64,000 bases of DNA from Galbula dea (GCA_013399015.1 VWZX01008142.1:970675-1034674); one strand, 5' to 3'; shown: positions 1-12,002, numbered from the stretch's first letter. The notes: generated by a model from the sequence alone, not told the origin. Made by a program: numbers and translations.

Positions 1-1814
1 TTTTTTTGTTTGGTTTTGTGTTACTTATTTATTTTAGAAGAATTAAACTTAACACAAAACACCTTCAAATTTCACCTCTAGTTAATCTATGCAGTGGTGT
101 GAATTATGACTTAATATATTGTTCCTGATATTATTGTGCAAATACTTTACAGTACAAGAAGTGGAGTAGTGGAAGGGGCTAGATTCCTGCCTCAGGACAG
201 GACAAATCTGCCTTAAATAAGCTATTTTAGGGAGTAAAATTAACTTGGGAATTTGTACAGTAGTTTATATGCAGACTGTGCAGTGTCCATAAGTGCAGTT
301 TAACTCAAAGGCAAGCTGTAGTTGTGTTCTTGAAGTGTTAATCATCCTAATGTAGGAAGACCTAGAAAAGTAAAGGTTTCTGCTTCTCTCATAAGAAACT
401 TTCTTCCCTATTGTTTAATGGAAATGTATGAATGGTGGTGCAAGAATTAAGAGGTGATTCTTGCCTATGTAGCACACTTTGTTAGTTTTACATGCTGCAC
501 TAATGATTAGTCATTAGAAAATTAATGTTGGGGTTTAGCCAGTTCCCCCCCAGCGTTTGGTAGCTGTGCAAGCTTAACGAGTGTCACTCTACTGTTACTC
601 TACATGGCTATTTGTAATGTGGAATAATTTAGTGTTTGGGGCTACCGTCTGCAAACAGTTGTTGCCATCAGAGTGGGAACAAATGGCTGTGGCCAGTGGT
701 GCAAGAACTGCCTTATGCTGATGCTGTTGTAGAGAAAGGTGTGTGGAATTATCCCAGGTTTCCGCCACTACTAGCTAACACAATGCTCAAAGGACAAATT
801 GTACTTAAAAGCTTCATTTGAAGGAATGAGGCAAACGTCTCTAAACCCTTGCACAAAGTGGAATTCATGCACAGGGTTATCAGCCTTCCTCTGAAACAGT
901 TTTTTGCCTTATATGCCAGAGAGGGAAGAATTAAATGTTATTTTAACATGACATTGAGTAATGTGCTTGTTAGTTACTTCTACAATAAATTAATCTTCAG
1001 TGCTTTAATAATAACATCATCTGATGTAAGATGAAAGAGCTGCTTGATGATTGTTCTTTCCAAAGGGGAACTTTATAGATGTCACAAGTAGAAAAGATGT
1101 AAAGACAGAGAAGGAATATTAATGATTAAATGTGATCAACTATTTTTTGTATCTAGCATTAGTTTTGAGGTTGGCATTATGTCAGTAAAGCTACATTAGT
1201 AAGAGAACCTGCTAGCCTGTGGTCCTGGCAGGACCTCTTTGGTCTGTGGTTTCGAGTTTGTCATCTAGAGATTTTGTAGTGCTGCCAATTTCACAGTTAC
1301 TTGGATTAATGTTAGAACACTTGAACATTTTTTTTCCTTTCTTATGCATATTCAAGTTTATGGAGAGTAAAATAGATGATAGTGGAAATCTTTACCTTGA
1401 ACCACGCTTTTTGTAATGGAAGTGCTAAACTCACTGTCATTTTACCTAGCACTGCTAGAGAAATCCCATGTTTGAAGTGAATCAAACATTTCAGATGGGT
1501 TGTTTGTTTTGTTGTGGTTTTTTTTCTTTTAAACACTTTCCCTTACCCAAAAAGCCTGTATTTGCTGATGTTAAAGGCATGAATTGAGACATTCATCATG
1601 AAACCGCTAGCTTACCTGTAACTTTTGTCTAGGAACAAGATACAGTTAAGCTGGGGTAAAAACAGTACTTAGAGCAATTAAGTCTAGCGTATGCTTATGT
1701 TCAATGAATTCTGTAGTGCAAGGAGGAAGCATGGGCTTAAACATCCTAACTCAACTTGAACAGTGAAATTAAACCTCTGCTTTGATTTCAAGGATGCTGC
1801 TTGTTGTATTTCAG
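1..1814. other. Probable upstream intron of gene A
   Basis: AT-rich sequence with no convincing exon. It ends in a polypyrimidine stretch and the acceptor TGTATTTCAG directly before the first recognised exon of gene A, so it is most simply the 3' part of an intron. Short open frames here (for example 636-821 and 1219-1416) have no splice context or recognisable protein content. I see no repeat family in it. Confidence 0.6.
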
Positions 1815-1962
1815 AGTCAAGGTGCGATAACTGAAAAACTGAGAAGTTTCAGTATGCATGATTTGACTACTATACAAGGAGATGAGCCAGTAGGACAGAG
1901 ACCCTACCAGACATTACCAGAAGCAAAAAAGAAAACCAGAGCCTCTACAAGTGAATCTTCAG
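1815..1962 (+). CDS. Gene A, antepenultimate position exon (148 nt)
   Basis: Acceptor TATTTCAG|AGTCAAGG, donor TCAG|GTAGGT. Only the phase-0 frame is open; the other two frames hit stops within six codons. It encodes the segment with KLRSFSMHDLTTIQGDEP and the basic KKKTRAS stretch, and leaves one base (G) to complete a Gly codon in the next exon. Confidence 0.75.
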
Positions 1963-4900
1963 GTAGGTTTCTGTCTGTTTTTTTTTCTAGTTAAAAGAAC
2001 AATTCACCAAACATAAGTGGGAAAACAGAAGTGTATTTACCCAGTTTAGAAATAGAAAGGGCCTTCAAAGAATGTCAGTACACTTGAACACAGTTGACTT
2101 GAGCAAGATATATTATGACAGTTGAGAACTATTTTCTTCTAACGGCCACTAACAGTATAGTCATACTGTGCTCACTACTCCTGTCTTTGCCAATTAACAA
2201 TGAGAATTCTGTGCTAAAGTAAAGCTTAAGTGGAAGTAAAAAATTACATGATTAAGTGGTGTTTCTGTGTCAAATGTACAAAAAGTTAAACATGAAAAAT
2301 TATCGAAGCTCAATAAACAGGAAGAGAAAATGAATGGGCATTAATTCAGTAGTTCTGTAGCAATGGTTTGAAATGTAGAATTGCTTGTGGTGATAGGAAT
2401 AATGAAGGTGTTAAGTTGTCATAATGGACTGAGGCAAATCAGCACTCAAAAGGTGTGTGGTGACCACTACATGATTTTGCAGAGATTTTTATTATGACTC
2501 ATATTATATAATATCACCTTGCTTTTGAGCTTATGATGCTTGAAGGGAGATTTCAGTGGCAGGCTGACAACTGTACCTTTTAAAATGGTGAAGCTACAAT
2601 GTAAAATGGTTGATGTTTTCCTCAGAAGAAATAGCTCTGGTCATTTTTTTCTTTTCACCTATTTCTTCTCATCCCTTCACTTTGAGGAGGGAGCAATGTT
2701 TGTAGAGTACAAGGAATTCCAGGTATCACATGGTAGCTCATGGTGTTTCTGAGGAATAAATGGCCACCTGAATGGCCCTAAGCTGAATTGCTAATTGAGC
2801 CCAGAAGGGATAAAGACAGGGTACTGGCCAGAGAGAAAGCCTGGGACCTCATGAAGAGTTGCATAAGGGATGCTGTTGCTGCAGCTGTTGTGCAGGGGCT
2901 GTTCCTCACTAGGAAAACATTAGTTATCTGTCTGAAATACCTTGAAAATCCTCAAAATTCCATTAAAAAAAGTTACTTGGGTACAGTGTGTACTGTGCAA
3001 CTGCTGATGGTTGAGGTTCAGTTTCACATGTCAGAATACTTTCTCTACTACTGGATCCAAATCAAATGTATACCTCTACTGGGTTTTTTTGTACTTTCTT
3101 CAGCATTAGAGATTTAAAATTAAATCAAATTTAATTTAAAAACTAAATGATTTTAATACACCAGAAGAGGTGTTACAATTAGAGTCAAGAAAGTATTGAT
3201 GTCACTACAAACATCCCTAGCGAGAAACTGTGTGAGTAATGGATGCGATTGAAATCTTCCGTATTGAAATCTTCTAGCTGGAAAAGATTAATTGAAACCG
3301 TGTTGGAGGCAGAGATGTGTTGCCTCTAGAATGGTAGAAGTGGCAACTCTGCCTTAAGTAGCTGTGGAGTAGGTGAGTGCAGTTCTAATTTCAGGAAAAA
3401 AAAGAAATGACCAAAGGAAAAGAATCTAATTAAGCCTAAATAAAATTCGAGTTTGGAGTCTAAAAGGTGTCCCTGAGTGTTACAACTTCTTACAGAGTAA
3501 GAACAGACTACATTTGGGAGCTTTATGATAGGTCTATGATGGACGTTTGGGGCTTTTGGATCCCAAGGATCTTGCCAGGCCGTGTTTTTAAGCTGTCTGC
3601 GCCCTCTAGTGAAAATCTTTGGTAAAGTCTTGGTCCTATTTTTGCAGGGTGTAAACAACCCTTGAATAGTACTTTGACATTGTGTAGATATGAAAGGAAC
3701 TTTGGAATTAAATATGCAAAAGGGTATGCAAGTACGAAGAAAGATCCCATGAATCACGGAATCTTAGAATGGTTTGGGTTGGAAAGGACCTTTCGAGATC
3801 ATCTAGTCTAATCCCCTTGTCATGGGGATTGTGGCCAAAACCCTTAAGTACTTCTCAAGATGACAACTGAGTTTTTTTGCAATTAAGTGTAAAGCACATG
3901 GTTGCAGACTATTGGTTTAATTTCTGATACTTGAGGAACCACTGCATTACATACCTATGGAATGAAGTGGCTGGTTACTTAAAAATGGCAGAATTATAAC
4001 TAACAGGCTTCTGGCAGAGGTGTTTTAGTGTTTTGAAACAGCTGGCAGACTGACCTTTATATTTTAAAAGAATAAGGATGTGTGTTAAAAATTAAACTCA
4101 TGGCTTGCTTAGAAATCTGAAAGTTTACAGCTACTTCTGTAGCTGTGTAAACACTTATATACAACTGGTTTTTAAAGGTTACAAAACTCCACTGGAAAAA
4201 AATCCTGGAGATGAAAAAACAGATGAAGAGATGGAGGGGACACATTCAGAGGATGAAATGTTTGCTCAGAGAGGCCTTCGAAGAACTCAGAGCATGAAAT
4301 CTGTGAAAGGTATTAAAGGCCGTAAAGAGGCAAGTATAATCTTGAAGTAATGCCTTGTTTTTAACAGTGTATCTTGGCATTTTCAGTGAGGCAAAAATGA
4401 GAGGTTTTTTTCCTTAATCTTAGAGGGTTTATCGATGATAACTGAATTGGTTTGTGGAATACTAAATGGAGAAAGAAGTATATGTTAACAGTATCTAAGC
4501 CTGCTGCTTTTGTACTTTGGGGTATTTAAGGGAAATACATGAAGGAAATTTAGAATCATAGAATCATTAAGATTAGAAAAGATCTCTGAAATCAAGTCCA
4601 ACTGTTGACCCAACACTACCGTTCCACTAAACAATGTCACAAAGTGTCATGTCTACACATTTTTGAACACCTTGAGGGATGGTGATTCATCCCTTCCCTG
4701 GGCAGCCTGTTCCAATGCCTATCAACTGTTTTGGTGAAGAAACTTTTTTCCTCATATCCAATCCGAACCTTCCCTGCTGTAACTTGAGGCCTTTGCCTCT
4801 TATCCTATCGCTAGTCACCTGGGAGAGGAGACTGACACCACCACCAACCCCCNGTGGTCTCCCCTGAGCCTCCTTTTCTCCCGATTAAACTCGATTCCCT

Positions 4901-5924
4901 TAGACACTCCTCACACGACTTGTGCTCTAGATACTGAAATGGACTAAGAGAGGGAAAAAAAATGGAGAGGAGGTGAAACAGACTCTCTGCTTGTAATGCT
5001 AATTCTGTCACAACCAAGCCCAAATTCTAGCAGCTGCTCACCTTGAAGGAGGGAGGGTACGAAGTGGTATTTTCATCTGTATTTGCATGTCCTGGTTGTG
5101 CACATTTAAACATCTGCTGTTTAAAGCGTAAAAGAAGATTCAGCATTTTTTAGTTGCTATAGAGGTGTGGCCTGCTTTGACTTGTAACCTAGAAAGAGGA
5201 GACCTGATTTAGGATTTGAAGTGCTTCGTATTTACGTATATCACAAGATTTAAAAATACTTCAGGATGAATCTCTATGGAATCACATAAAGGTTTATAGG
5301 TAATTCTGGGAAAACAGTTGAGGCTTTCCCTTCTTGCCCAGTTCTGTTGAAACTTTCTCATTCAGTCATATCTTATTCAGTAGATTCTCTAGTGAAACTC
5401 ACAGAATCACAGAATGTTAGGAGTTGGAAGGGGCCTTGAAAGATCATCTAGTCCAACCCCCCTGCCACAGCAGGATTCACTAGACCAGGTCACACAGAAG
5501 CGCGTCCAGACGGGTTTTGAATATCTCCATAGAAGGAGACTCCACAACCTCTCTGGGCAGTCTGTGCCAGTGCTCTGGCACCTGAACTGGGAAAACATTT
5601 CTATGTGTGTTCACACGGAATCTCCTATGCTTCAGCTTACAGCCATTGCCTCTTGTCCTGCCACTGGGCTTCACTGAGAAGAGCCTGACCCCATCCTCCT
5701 GACACCCACCCTTCACATATTTATAACCATAGATGAGGTCACCCCTTAGTCTTTGGAGTGTCCAAAGCACATTTAAAGGCAATTATTGGATTGGATTAGT
5801 GAAAAGGTAATCATTTCTCTGCCTGAACTGATCTTAACTTTTGTTGTAATTTTTTTCTCCTTCTCAGATACGATATGGGTCGCTGAAATACAGAGTAAAG
5901 AAGAGACCGGCTGTGTACTTCTGA
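1815..5924 (+). CDS. Gene A, 3' coding end (three exons; unidentified protein C-terminus)
   Basis: Join of 1815-1962, 4178-4329 and 5868-5924; partial, because the 5' part of the gene lies left of the window. The three exons splice in phase (0, 1, 0) and encode 118 residues before TGA. What is visible is a hydrophilic, probably disordered tail. It starts SQGAITEKLRSFSMHDL, continues with Lys/Arg- and Ser/Thr-rich sequence, then an acidic stretch (GDEKTDEEMEG), then RGLRRTQSMKSVKGIKGRKE, and ends IRYGSLKYRVKKRPAVYF. RSFS and RRTQS look like basophilic kinase or 14-3-3 type sites. The last residues VYF would suit a class II PDZ ligand. Those readings are inference from motifs only. I do not recognise the family and give no function. 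The coding status rests on in-frame splice sites, absence of stops in only one frame per exon, and a poly(A) signal shortly after the stop. Confidence 0.7.
1963..4177 (+). other. Gene A intron (GT-AG)
   Basis: A 2.2-kb intron between two in-frame exons. It contains a short CR1 remnant near its 3' end (3751-3828). A 109-codon open frame at 2788-3117 and a minus-strand one at 3326-3757 show no recognisable protein and I treat them as chance. Confidence 0.65.
3751..3828 (-). mobile_element. CR1 LINE 3'-end fragment
   Basis: Reads as the reverse complement of a CR1 3' end: an imperfect GAATCA/AGAAT tail followed by GGTTTGGGTTGGAAAGGACC, then the GATCATCTAGTC block. About 80 bp, so heavily 5'-truncated. 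It lies antisense within a gene A intron. Confidence 0.85.
4178..4329 (+). CDS. Gene A, penultimate exon (152 nt) with GC donor
   Basis: Acceptor TTTTTAAAG|GTTACAAA. It completes a Gly codon and encodes YKTPLEKNPGDEK, an acidic patch, and RGLRRTQSMKSV. I end it at GAG|GCAAGT (4329/4330), a strong GC-AG donor that keeps phase 0 and joins to a clean 18-residue tail. A weaker GT donor, AAAG|GTATTA, lies 20 nt upstream at 4309/4310 and would shift the last exon into another frame; it is treated as an alternative under findings. Confidence 0.65.
4551..4932 (-). mobile_element. CR1 LINE, 5'-truncated and internally deleted
   Basis: Begins with AGAATCATAGAATCATTAAG, the reverse complement of the CR1 terminal repeats. 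It continues through diagnostic blocks (GTCCAACTGTTGACCC, CCCTGGGCAGCCTGTTCCA, CTTGAGGCCTTTGCCTCTTA) to a distal block resembling GACTTGTGCTCTAGA. A segment seems to be missing around position 4853, exactly where the assembly has an n, so the deletion could be real or an assembly join. Confidence 0.88.
4853..4853. other. Undetermined base in assembly
   Basis: Single n inside a C-rich stretch of a CR1 copy (ACCCCCnGTGG). It marks a base-calling or gap-closing ambiguity and affects no exon. Confidence 0.95.
5400..5785 (-). mobile_element. CR1 LINE 3' segment with ORF2 C-terminal remnant
   Basis: Starts with ACAGAATCACAGAATGTTAG and the GGAAGGGGCCTTGAAAGATC block. The minus-strand translation (5782-5480) carries the familiar CR1 ORF2 C-terminal motifs: RLRGDLI, a degenerate YKYVKGGC, RTRGNGCKLKHRRFR, HWHRLPREVVESPSMEIFK. 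The frame is still open over 100 codons, but it is a truncated retrotransposon end, not a host gene. Confidence 0.92.
5868..5924 (+). CDS. Gene A, terminal coding exon
   Basis: Acceptor CTCCTTCTCAG|ATACGA. In the phase joined from the GC donor it reads IRYGSLKYRVKKRPAVYF followed by TGA at 5922-5924, giving a strongly basic 18-residue tail. The alternative phase (from the GT donor at 4309) is open to a TGA at 5972-5974 and would give a tail of 36 residues, rich in Cys near its end. The shorter basic tail looks more protein-like in context, but transcript data must decide. Confidence 0.62.
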   Translation: MRYGSLKYRVKKRPAVYF

Positions 5925-5990
5925 GTGTACTGCACAATGCCTGCAAGACAAACTGCTGTATTGTAATAACTTGAATTCAGTGCGTCAAGC

Positions 5991-5996
5991 ATTAAA
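5991..5996 (+). terminator. Candidate proximal poly(A) signal ATTAAA (gene A)
   Basis: ATTAAA 67 bp after the gene A stop codon, followed by a GT-containing stretch. This would give a very short 3' UTR. Later AATAAA hexamers (8568 and 9860) are alternative distal ends. Confidence 0.45.
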
Positions 5997-6989
5997 AGCT
6001 CTGTGTACGATTCATATAATGAGTAGATGTGGATATGGTAGGACTTGGGTTTATGAACCTAAAAGGTCAGATAAAGTGTTACTCTGCTTCTGTGTAATTG
6101 CTTATTGTTTAGACTTAAATCTGGACAAGTGATAGTATGAATTTCAGCACTCCTTAAATGGTAGCTAAATGAGTAAAAGGATACAGCTTTTTTCCAGAGG
6201 TACTGAACAGACCAAAATAGTTTCAACTACAACTCGATTAGCAGAAGTTGTAAGTATTTGGAACTTGTGAAAATGTAACTCAGTGTCCCCAAGTTTACAT
6301 GGAAAAAGAGATATACTTGAAATATTTTTCTGAACTACAGTTCCTGAAAAAGCCTTTGTGTAATCTAAAGGGCAGTGCGTGATGGTGGGGAAGAGAAAGA
6401 AAAGACAAGGTAGAAATGGTACATCCTTAAGATCATCATCTTGCATCATATTGCCAAGCTTAAAAAACTTAGGTGCGAAACGGGGGTACATTTAGCACTT
6501 TATGCAAAACTGCATAGTTTTGCACACTCACTGATTTACAGCTGCACATGTCATCTTAGTGACTTCTTGGCTAGGTTAGACATATGTTTTGAATGCCAGC
6601 AATTCTTGTATTTCATGACCTTTTTTTAATTTATGTTGATTCCATAAGTACGCTTAGGATGCTTTAGATAATTGCTACTAACACTTAACGATACTATTAG
6701 GTGCCTTTCTATGTACTACAAGGCTGTGTGGTTTTCTGTCTGTGTGGGTTTTGTGGTGTTTTTTTTGTTTTGTTTGTGTCAGTCTTCCTCTTTCACCTAG
6801 AGAGACCTAACATGATTTAAGTCAGCTTTTGGTTAAAATTGTGGTAAGTAAAACTTGTAACAATTCCAGTGGTAGACCTCAGGGATCTGATAAGCCTATC
6901 AGCTGTGTTTGAGGAGTCATGCTAATATGAAGCCATGTATGATATTCAGGCCCTGGTTTGGTTTTGCTCTGCATTGCTTTAAGAATGAA

Positions 6990-7014
6990 AATATATATAT
7001 GTGTATATATATAC
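6990..7014. repeat. TA/TG microsatellite
   Basis: Short alternating purine-pyrimidine stretch of AT and GT dinucleotides in the gene A 3' flank. Confidence 0.8.
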
Positions 7015-9859
7015 ATGAGAACATGTATGTGTGTATGTTTCATATCATATGTGGATTCTAAGATTGGCTGTGCAGTACTTTCTTTTATTGCTAAATTTAT
7101 TACTAAAATATTTACAGATAGCTTTTTCTGAAAGCCTAGTGATTTACTCAGCCATTTTATAATCATTTTTATAACCTAGGGTCCCGTGGCATAACTGCAC
7201 AGAGATTACTTTTGGAATGTCACTCAGGGACTTGTCAAGATGACTTTTTGAGGTCCTCGTCGGTTCTCTTTTCTGCAAATTTAAGAATTAGACTGATTTT
7301 AGTTTTCTGGGTGACTGTATTTCTTCTGTGGAATTCTGGGAGAAAACACCCTCTTTTTATAGATAACATTTTATTACTTGGCATGGGGGGAGATGGTGTT
7401 AATTTTCTCCAAGAGAAAATGGCTTGTGATCCTTCCTACCCTTGGATCTTGGACTCCAATCCTTAGACCTTCTGCCAGGTATTACAGTCACCTGCAAGTC
7501 TACTGCAGTGCTTTGAAATGTAGTTTTAAGACAGCAGTTATCTTTCATTACATTGCAGCTACCCACTGCTGGTAGCCACTTAGTGGCCTGTTCATATATA
7601 CTGGCATTTGAAGTAGTCTACAGAAGACTTTAGGCCAGGGCTTGTACTGTATGGATAAAAATGCAGCTGGTCTGTATTGGCATTGCTTTACTCACTGCTG
7701 TAGGCATTTGTAAGCCAAGTACAAAGCCTTGGTCAAATATAACAGTAATGACAACACAGTGCTTTTAGAATCTCTGAGGAAGTTAAATGCTTTAGTAAGT
7801 AGTTGCAACAGTCCATATATGATTAGAAGGCCAAAGCTTGGGTTACTTTATTTGAAGACGCAGTTTTGTACCAGAAGACAGAAAGGCTGCTCTCCCCCAG
7901 ATGAGTCTATGTGCAAAAATCACATCATCTAACCCATACTGCAACTTGTGATCTAGCTTTCATAAAGGAGCTGGTGTTGGTAGGAGAGGCAGGGATCAGA
8001 AAAGCAGTGGCCAACACACTTGCCATGGTTCATCGCTTATGCCCCTGCCCCCCCAGGAATGTTTGTTCTTCTCGTCCCTTTTCCTGAATGTAGGGAAAGG
8101 CTGTCTGTGTTTTAAAGTATGTAAGACATTAGAAGAAACTGAGACTTCTATGTTGCATCTTGTCCACCTTTGAAAATTAGATTAACTTGGGCCTTGGGTG
8201 GAATCTTTTAATTGTTACTCTACACTTGAGCATCCTCCTTGGGCACTTCCTGCCACATCTTGCTTTTAACACAGTGTGTTTATTTTATCAGCAAGTATGG
8301 CAATGAAGTTGTCATCTTTCTACAAATCAGAATTCTGCAGGAAAGAGCCAGGGTAAGCCCTTCTTTCAGAGTTCAGTTCCTGTTACTTGTTCATATAGAT
8401 CCTGTTTCAGGGCTTGTGTTCTCTTCACATTTCCAGGGCAAGAGATCGTTTGAGCAGTTCAGGCTCTACCACAGTTGTGGTCAGTAAGTTTCTCCATGTG
8501 CTGTGATGTACTTGAGGCTGTAACTTCTGGCAGACTCAACTTGCTAATTAAGTCTTAACAAAGGCTAAATAAACTCTCCTTTTTCTGAACTATGCATGGA
8601 ACTAGGAAAGCTGGCAGTATTATTCATATTCATTACTGTTTGCATATAAATGTACTTGTGTTCCCTCAGATACTGTCTTAAGTGGTAAAACTTCCAGTGT
8701 TTTCCTAGCTGGTTTTTTCAGTCTAATATCCTACTGTAAAATTCTCTTGACAGCTTGAGTTTGCTCTTTAAATTCATCCTGGTTCACTGCATTATCTTAA
8801 TTTTTATCTTTGTTTTTTGCTTGCTTGTCATTGTCAGCTGATGCTTGGCAGGGCACAATGGCATGATTAGCTTTTATCCCAATGATAGGTATTTCTGCTT
8901 GCTGAGTTAAGTTGAGCTTGGTTTTGAAATATGACACAATCTCTTAAACTTTGTGTACAGGGAATTTTCAACCTTTTTTTTTTGCCTTAGCAACTGCAAC
9001 AGTGATTTGTCTATCTCTTGCCAGTAAACATATTGGAAAAAATGTTAAATTAAGGTTTAACTTATCATTCTTACTGGTTTTGGAATGTAAAATGTAGTTC
9101 ATGTCAAATTATAATCTTAGGAACAAAAGTGTTTTCCTGACAACTGACTGCCAGCAGGACTGCCAATAGAGCTAAAGAAAAACTACATAGAGGCTAAAAG
9201 TACTTCAAAAGAGAATATGTATTTCTTGTTAAAGCATATAAAGGCTTCAGACCTTTCCAAAATACATCTGAACTGACTCAGATTTCTTAGCAAGAGCCTG
9301 CTGTAGATGTTAAAATACACAGTTTGAGATGAGGATGAAATGGATGGCCTCAGTTGCAAATTAGCTTAGGCCAGACTCTGATTACAAGGTAATTGCCAAT
9401 ATTAGCTACTCAATGCTAATTGCTTTGCTATCTGAAAGTAACTGAATATTAACCAAGAGACTTTGTGCAAACTATAATGAATTTTAAAATGACCAGAAAA
9501 TAATTTGGTTGAACAGAGTGGTGAAGTAAATGCTAGATGCATTTAACATGCTATTGATGACAAAAGATGTGGTTTACTTTTGGTATTGCTTTTATTAATG
9601 GGAAGTTGGGATTTCTAAAGTATTTTTCTACCAAAAATGTGTATGTGCAAAGGCAATACTTAAACATTTTTCAAGAACTTGTATTTTTAAATGCTACAGA
9701 CTAGAGGCTGTCTACCTTGAGACTGATGTTAGTAGCTTTAAAAAGAATGCAATGTAAGCTTTAATTTTTATATTGTAATAATAACTTGCTGTCAATTTGT
9801 TTACTTGTTTGTAGGAAGGAAAGCTTCATTATGCATTGACTTACCTTGACACTCTCTTT

Positions 9860-9865
9860 AATAAA
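9860..9865 (+). terminator. Candidate distal poly(A) signal AATAAA (gene A)
   Basis: AATAAA in CTCTTTAATAAATGCTGC, within AT-rich sequence about 3.9 kb after the gene A stop and ahead of the gene B CpG island. Position and sequence fit a long 3' UTR end, but without transcript data this is only a candidate. Confidence 0.35.
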
Positions 9866-12002
9866 TGCTGCTTTGAGCAGGATGCAGTGGGTATTTTATT
9901 ACCTGAATTATGACTAACAAACCAGTCACTATGAAACCTATATCCTCTTATTTATTATGATTCCAGCACTGAAACAACCTATCCGAATTTTGAAGAGGCT
10001 TCTGAAACTGTTCAGAGCATGACTAAGCTGCTATTGTAGTTTTGCCATGGAGCCTCATGGTAATTTAGACAGAAATGAAACTTACCCTGCTAAAGGTGAC
10101 TTGAAAATGTTGATACAGTGTTACCTATTTTGATTAGATGTTCAGTTTGGAGGAAACTCAAAATAAGATGCAAAAAATAGTCTCCTCAAAAGAGTATGGC
10201 TCCCTGGAAAAGTCTTGGATTATTTTTTTTTAAATTAATTAAACCACTTGTAATGCTAGCTTATTTTTTATTGATGGAGCCTTACTGTTGTTTGTGCCAA
10301 CAAATAGATTGTTTTGTATTTCCTAGTCAAACAGAGTTCTTCTGGTAACTCGGAGGAGGAGATGCATCAGTAAACTTGGGCCTTTCCTTTTTCAAACCTC
10401 ACTTCCAAGTAAGCTGTTTACACCCCTAGCAAAACCAAGCCAAAAACCTCAGTAACCTCATTTTTGGGGCCTTTTTCCAAGGCTTCCTGACATTGCCTTA
10501 AAGGCAAGAATTTCTTGATGTGGTTGATTGAGGAGAGAGACTTAAAAATTACTATTTATTCGTACTGTCTCCCAAGCATTATGAAAATACATCCCAGAAG
10601 CACAGACTTTACAAGGTTGTAAAGAACCTTGCAGTGACTCAGTTCCTTATGTCAGAATTGTTCAAACTGTACAAAACCCCTGAACCTCCTGAAGAAATTG
10701 TGCATGTCAGAAATCAATGCTGATTTATTCAACTGATATTTAGCAGGTAGCAGGAACACTTGTAAATGTGAGCTAAAAGCTGTATTCCTGCTGTTTCACA
10801 GCTGAAAGAATAATTATATGGTGATTCTAAAATAGTTCCGGTACCTATGTGCTGGGCTAAAGTGTTCCAGATGAAGCAGATGCAGCAACAGGGGACAGTT
10901 GGGGGGGATTTTTTCTTCTTTTTTGAGAGAGAGACCTTAAGTGTTGTGTGTTATCCAGGCTAATGTAAGGAAACAGATGACTGAACATGAGGGGGAACCT
11001 TATAGGTCTTGTAAAATGGGTAGACTTCCAAGGTTATTTCCATCCTTTCTGTAGATCTGTTCAGGAACAAAATGGGAGCCTGTCTTGATAATGCCCCCCT
11101 GCCTTTGCCAAGGTTCAGCAACAGATTGCTTTGTTTGAACTAGGGTAGGAAGCATGAAAGCATCTGGAGCAGAGACTCAAAGGACTTCAAATAAAACCTA
11201 GGATTTCACTACTGTATGCTAATGTATGGTGATGACTTTGATGATGAAGCTGAGAAATTATTTAGAAAGTCCTTTTTATCCATGCTGTCACAGTTCCAAG
11301 GTAAGGAGCACTTTGAGCCTCACTTAACTTCTTCCCAGGCAACATAGCCACTATGTTGTGTGGCAGCTCTGCTGCAGAGTGAGATGTGCTGCCCCATACA
11401 ATCTTTCCACTGAATTTAGTTTCTCTGGACTAGAATGCCAAGGACAGGCCATCCTGACTCACTGCTCAAAGGAAATCATTCCTTGCTATGGCTAACAGGA
11501 GAAAGACTTTAAGCCCCAAAGCAAACCAACCTCTGTATAAAGGTAATGTGATAATAAAGCTGCATCCTCAAACGCAGTGCTAGGAAAAATACAAACCTAA
11601 CCATCTTTCTTATAGTCTTAAAGGAATGACACCAAAGAAGGCCTCTGCTTCTGTCAAACCCCTTTTCCTCAGGTTTAATTATTAATAATGTCTCTCTTCT
11701 TAATGCTAGACCTCCCAACTTAACTGGAGTTACTCCTGTTGTTCAGACGATGTGGAGCTTTTAGGTGGCACCGCAAACTGGATGAAAGGCAGAGGGTGAA
11801 CAGAGCCTTTAGGGCAGTTATGAGTTACTGGATCGGGAGGCAGGACTGGCATGCTCTGCAGGTGCCCAATTCCCATACCTGGTCAGAGACGGCAGCCCTG
11901 AGGAGAAGGCTGCGGAGCCCAATTAACCTATGGGAGCACCCTGCAGTTACCTAGGCTGGATTAAATTCTGCTGGAAATCCTGCTTCTCTTCAAGTCGAGG
12001 TC

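Larger units (their letters stand above)
4330..5867 (+). other. Gene A last intron (GC-AG), with two CR1 insertions
   Basis: Begins GCAAGTATAA and ends TTTTTCTCCTTCTCAG. About half of it is CR1 sequence (4551-4932 and 5400-5785), both in antisense orientation. The second copy stops only about 80 bp before the acceptor, so the branch point must lie close to or within the short unique remainder. The undetermined base n is at 4853. Confidence 0.6.
5925..11990. other. Gene A 3' UTR (extent unknown) and intergenic DNA
   Basis: No convincing exon. The first part is 3' UTR of gene A; its end could be after ATTAAA at 5991, AATAAA at 8568, or AATAAA at 9860 (ATTTTAATTTTTATATTG-type AT-rich sequence precedes the last). 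It holds a TA-rich microsatellite at 6990-7014. Open frames such as 11739-11954 (71 codons, just upstream of the CpG island) match nothing I know. No CR1 copy is visible in this stretch, in contrast to the flanking introns. Confidence 0.55.

Noticed and set aside
5480..5782. 100-codon minus-strand ORF with protein-like sequence
   Set aside because: It is the ORF2 C-terminal remnant of a CR1 element (RTRGNGCKLKHRRFR, HWHRLPREVVESPS), not a host gene.
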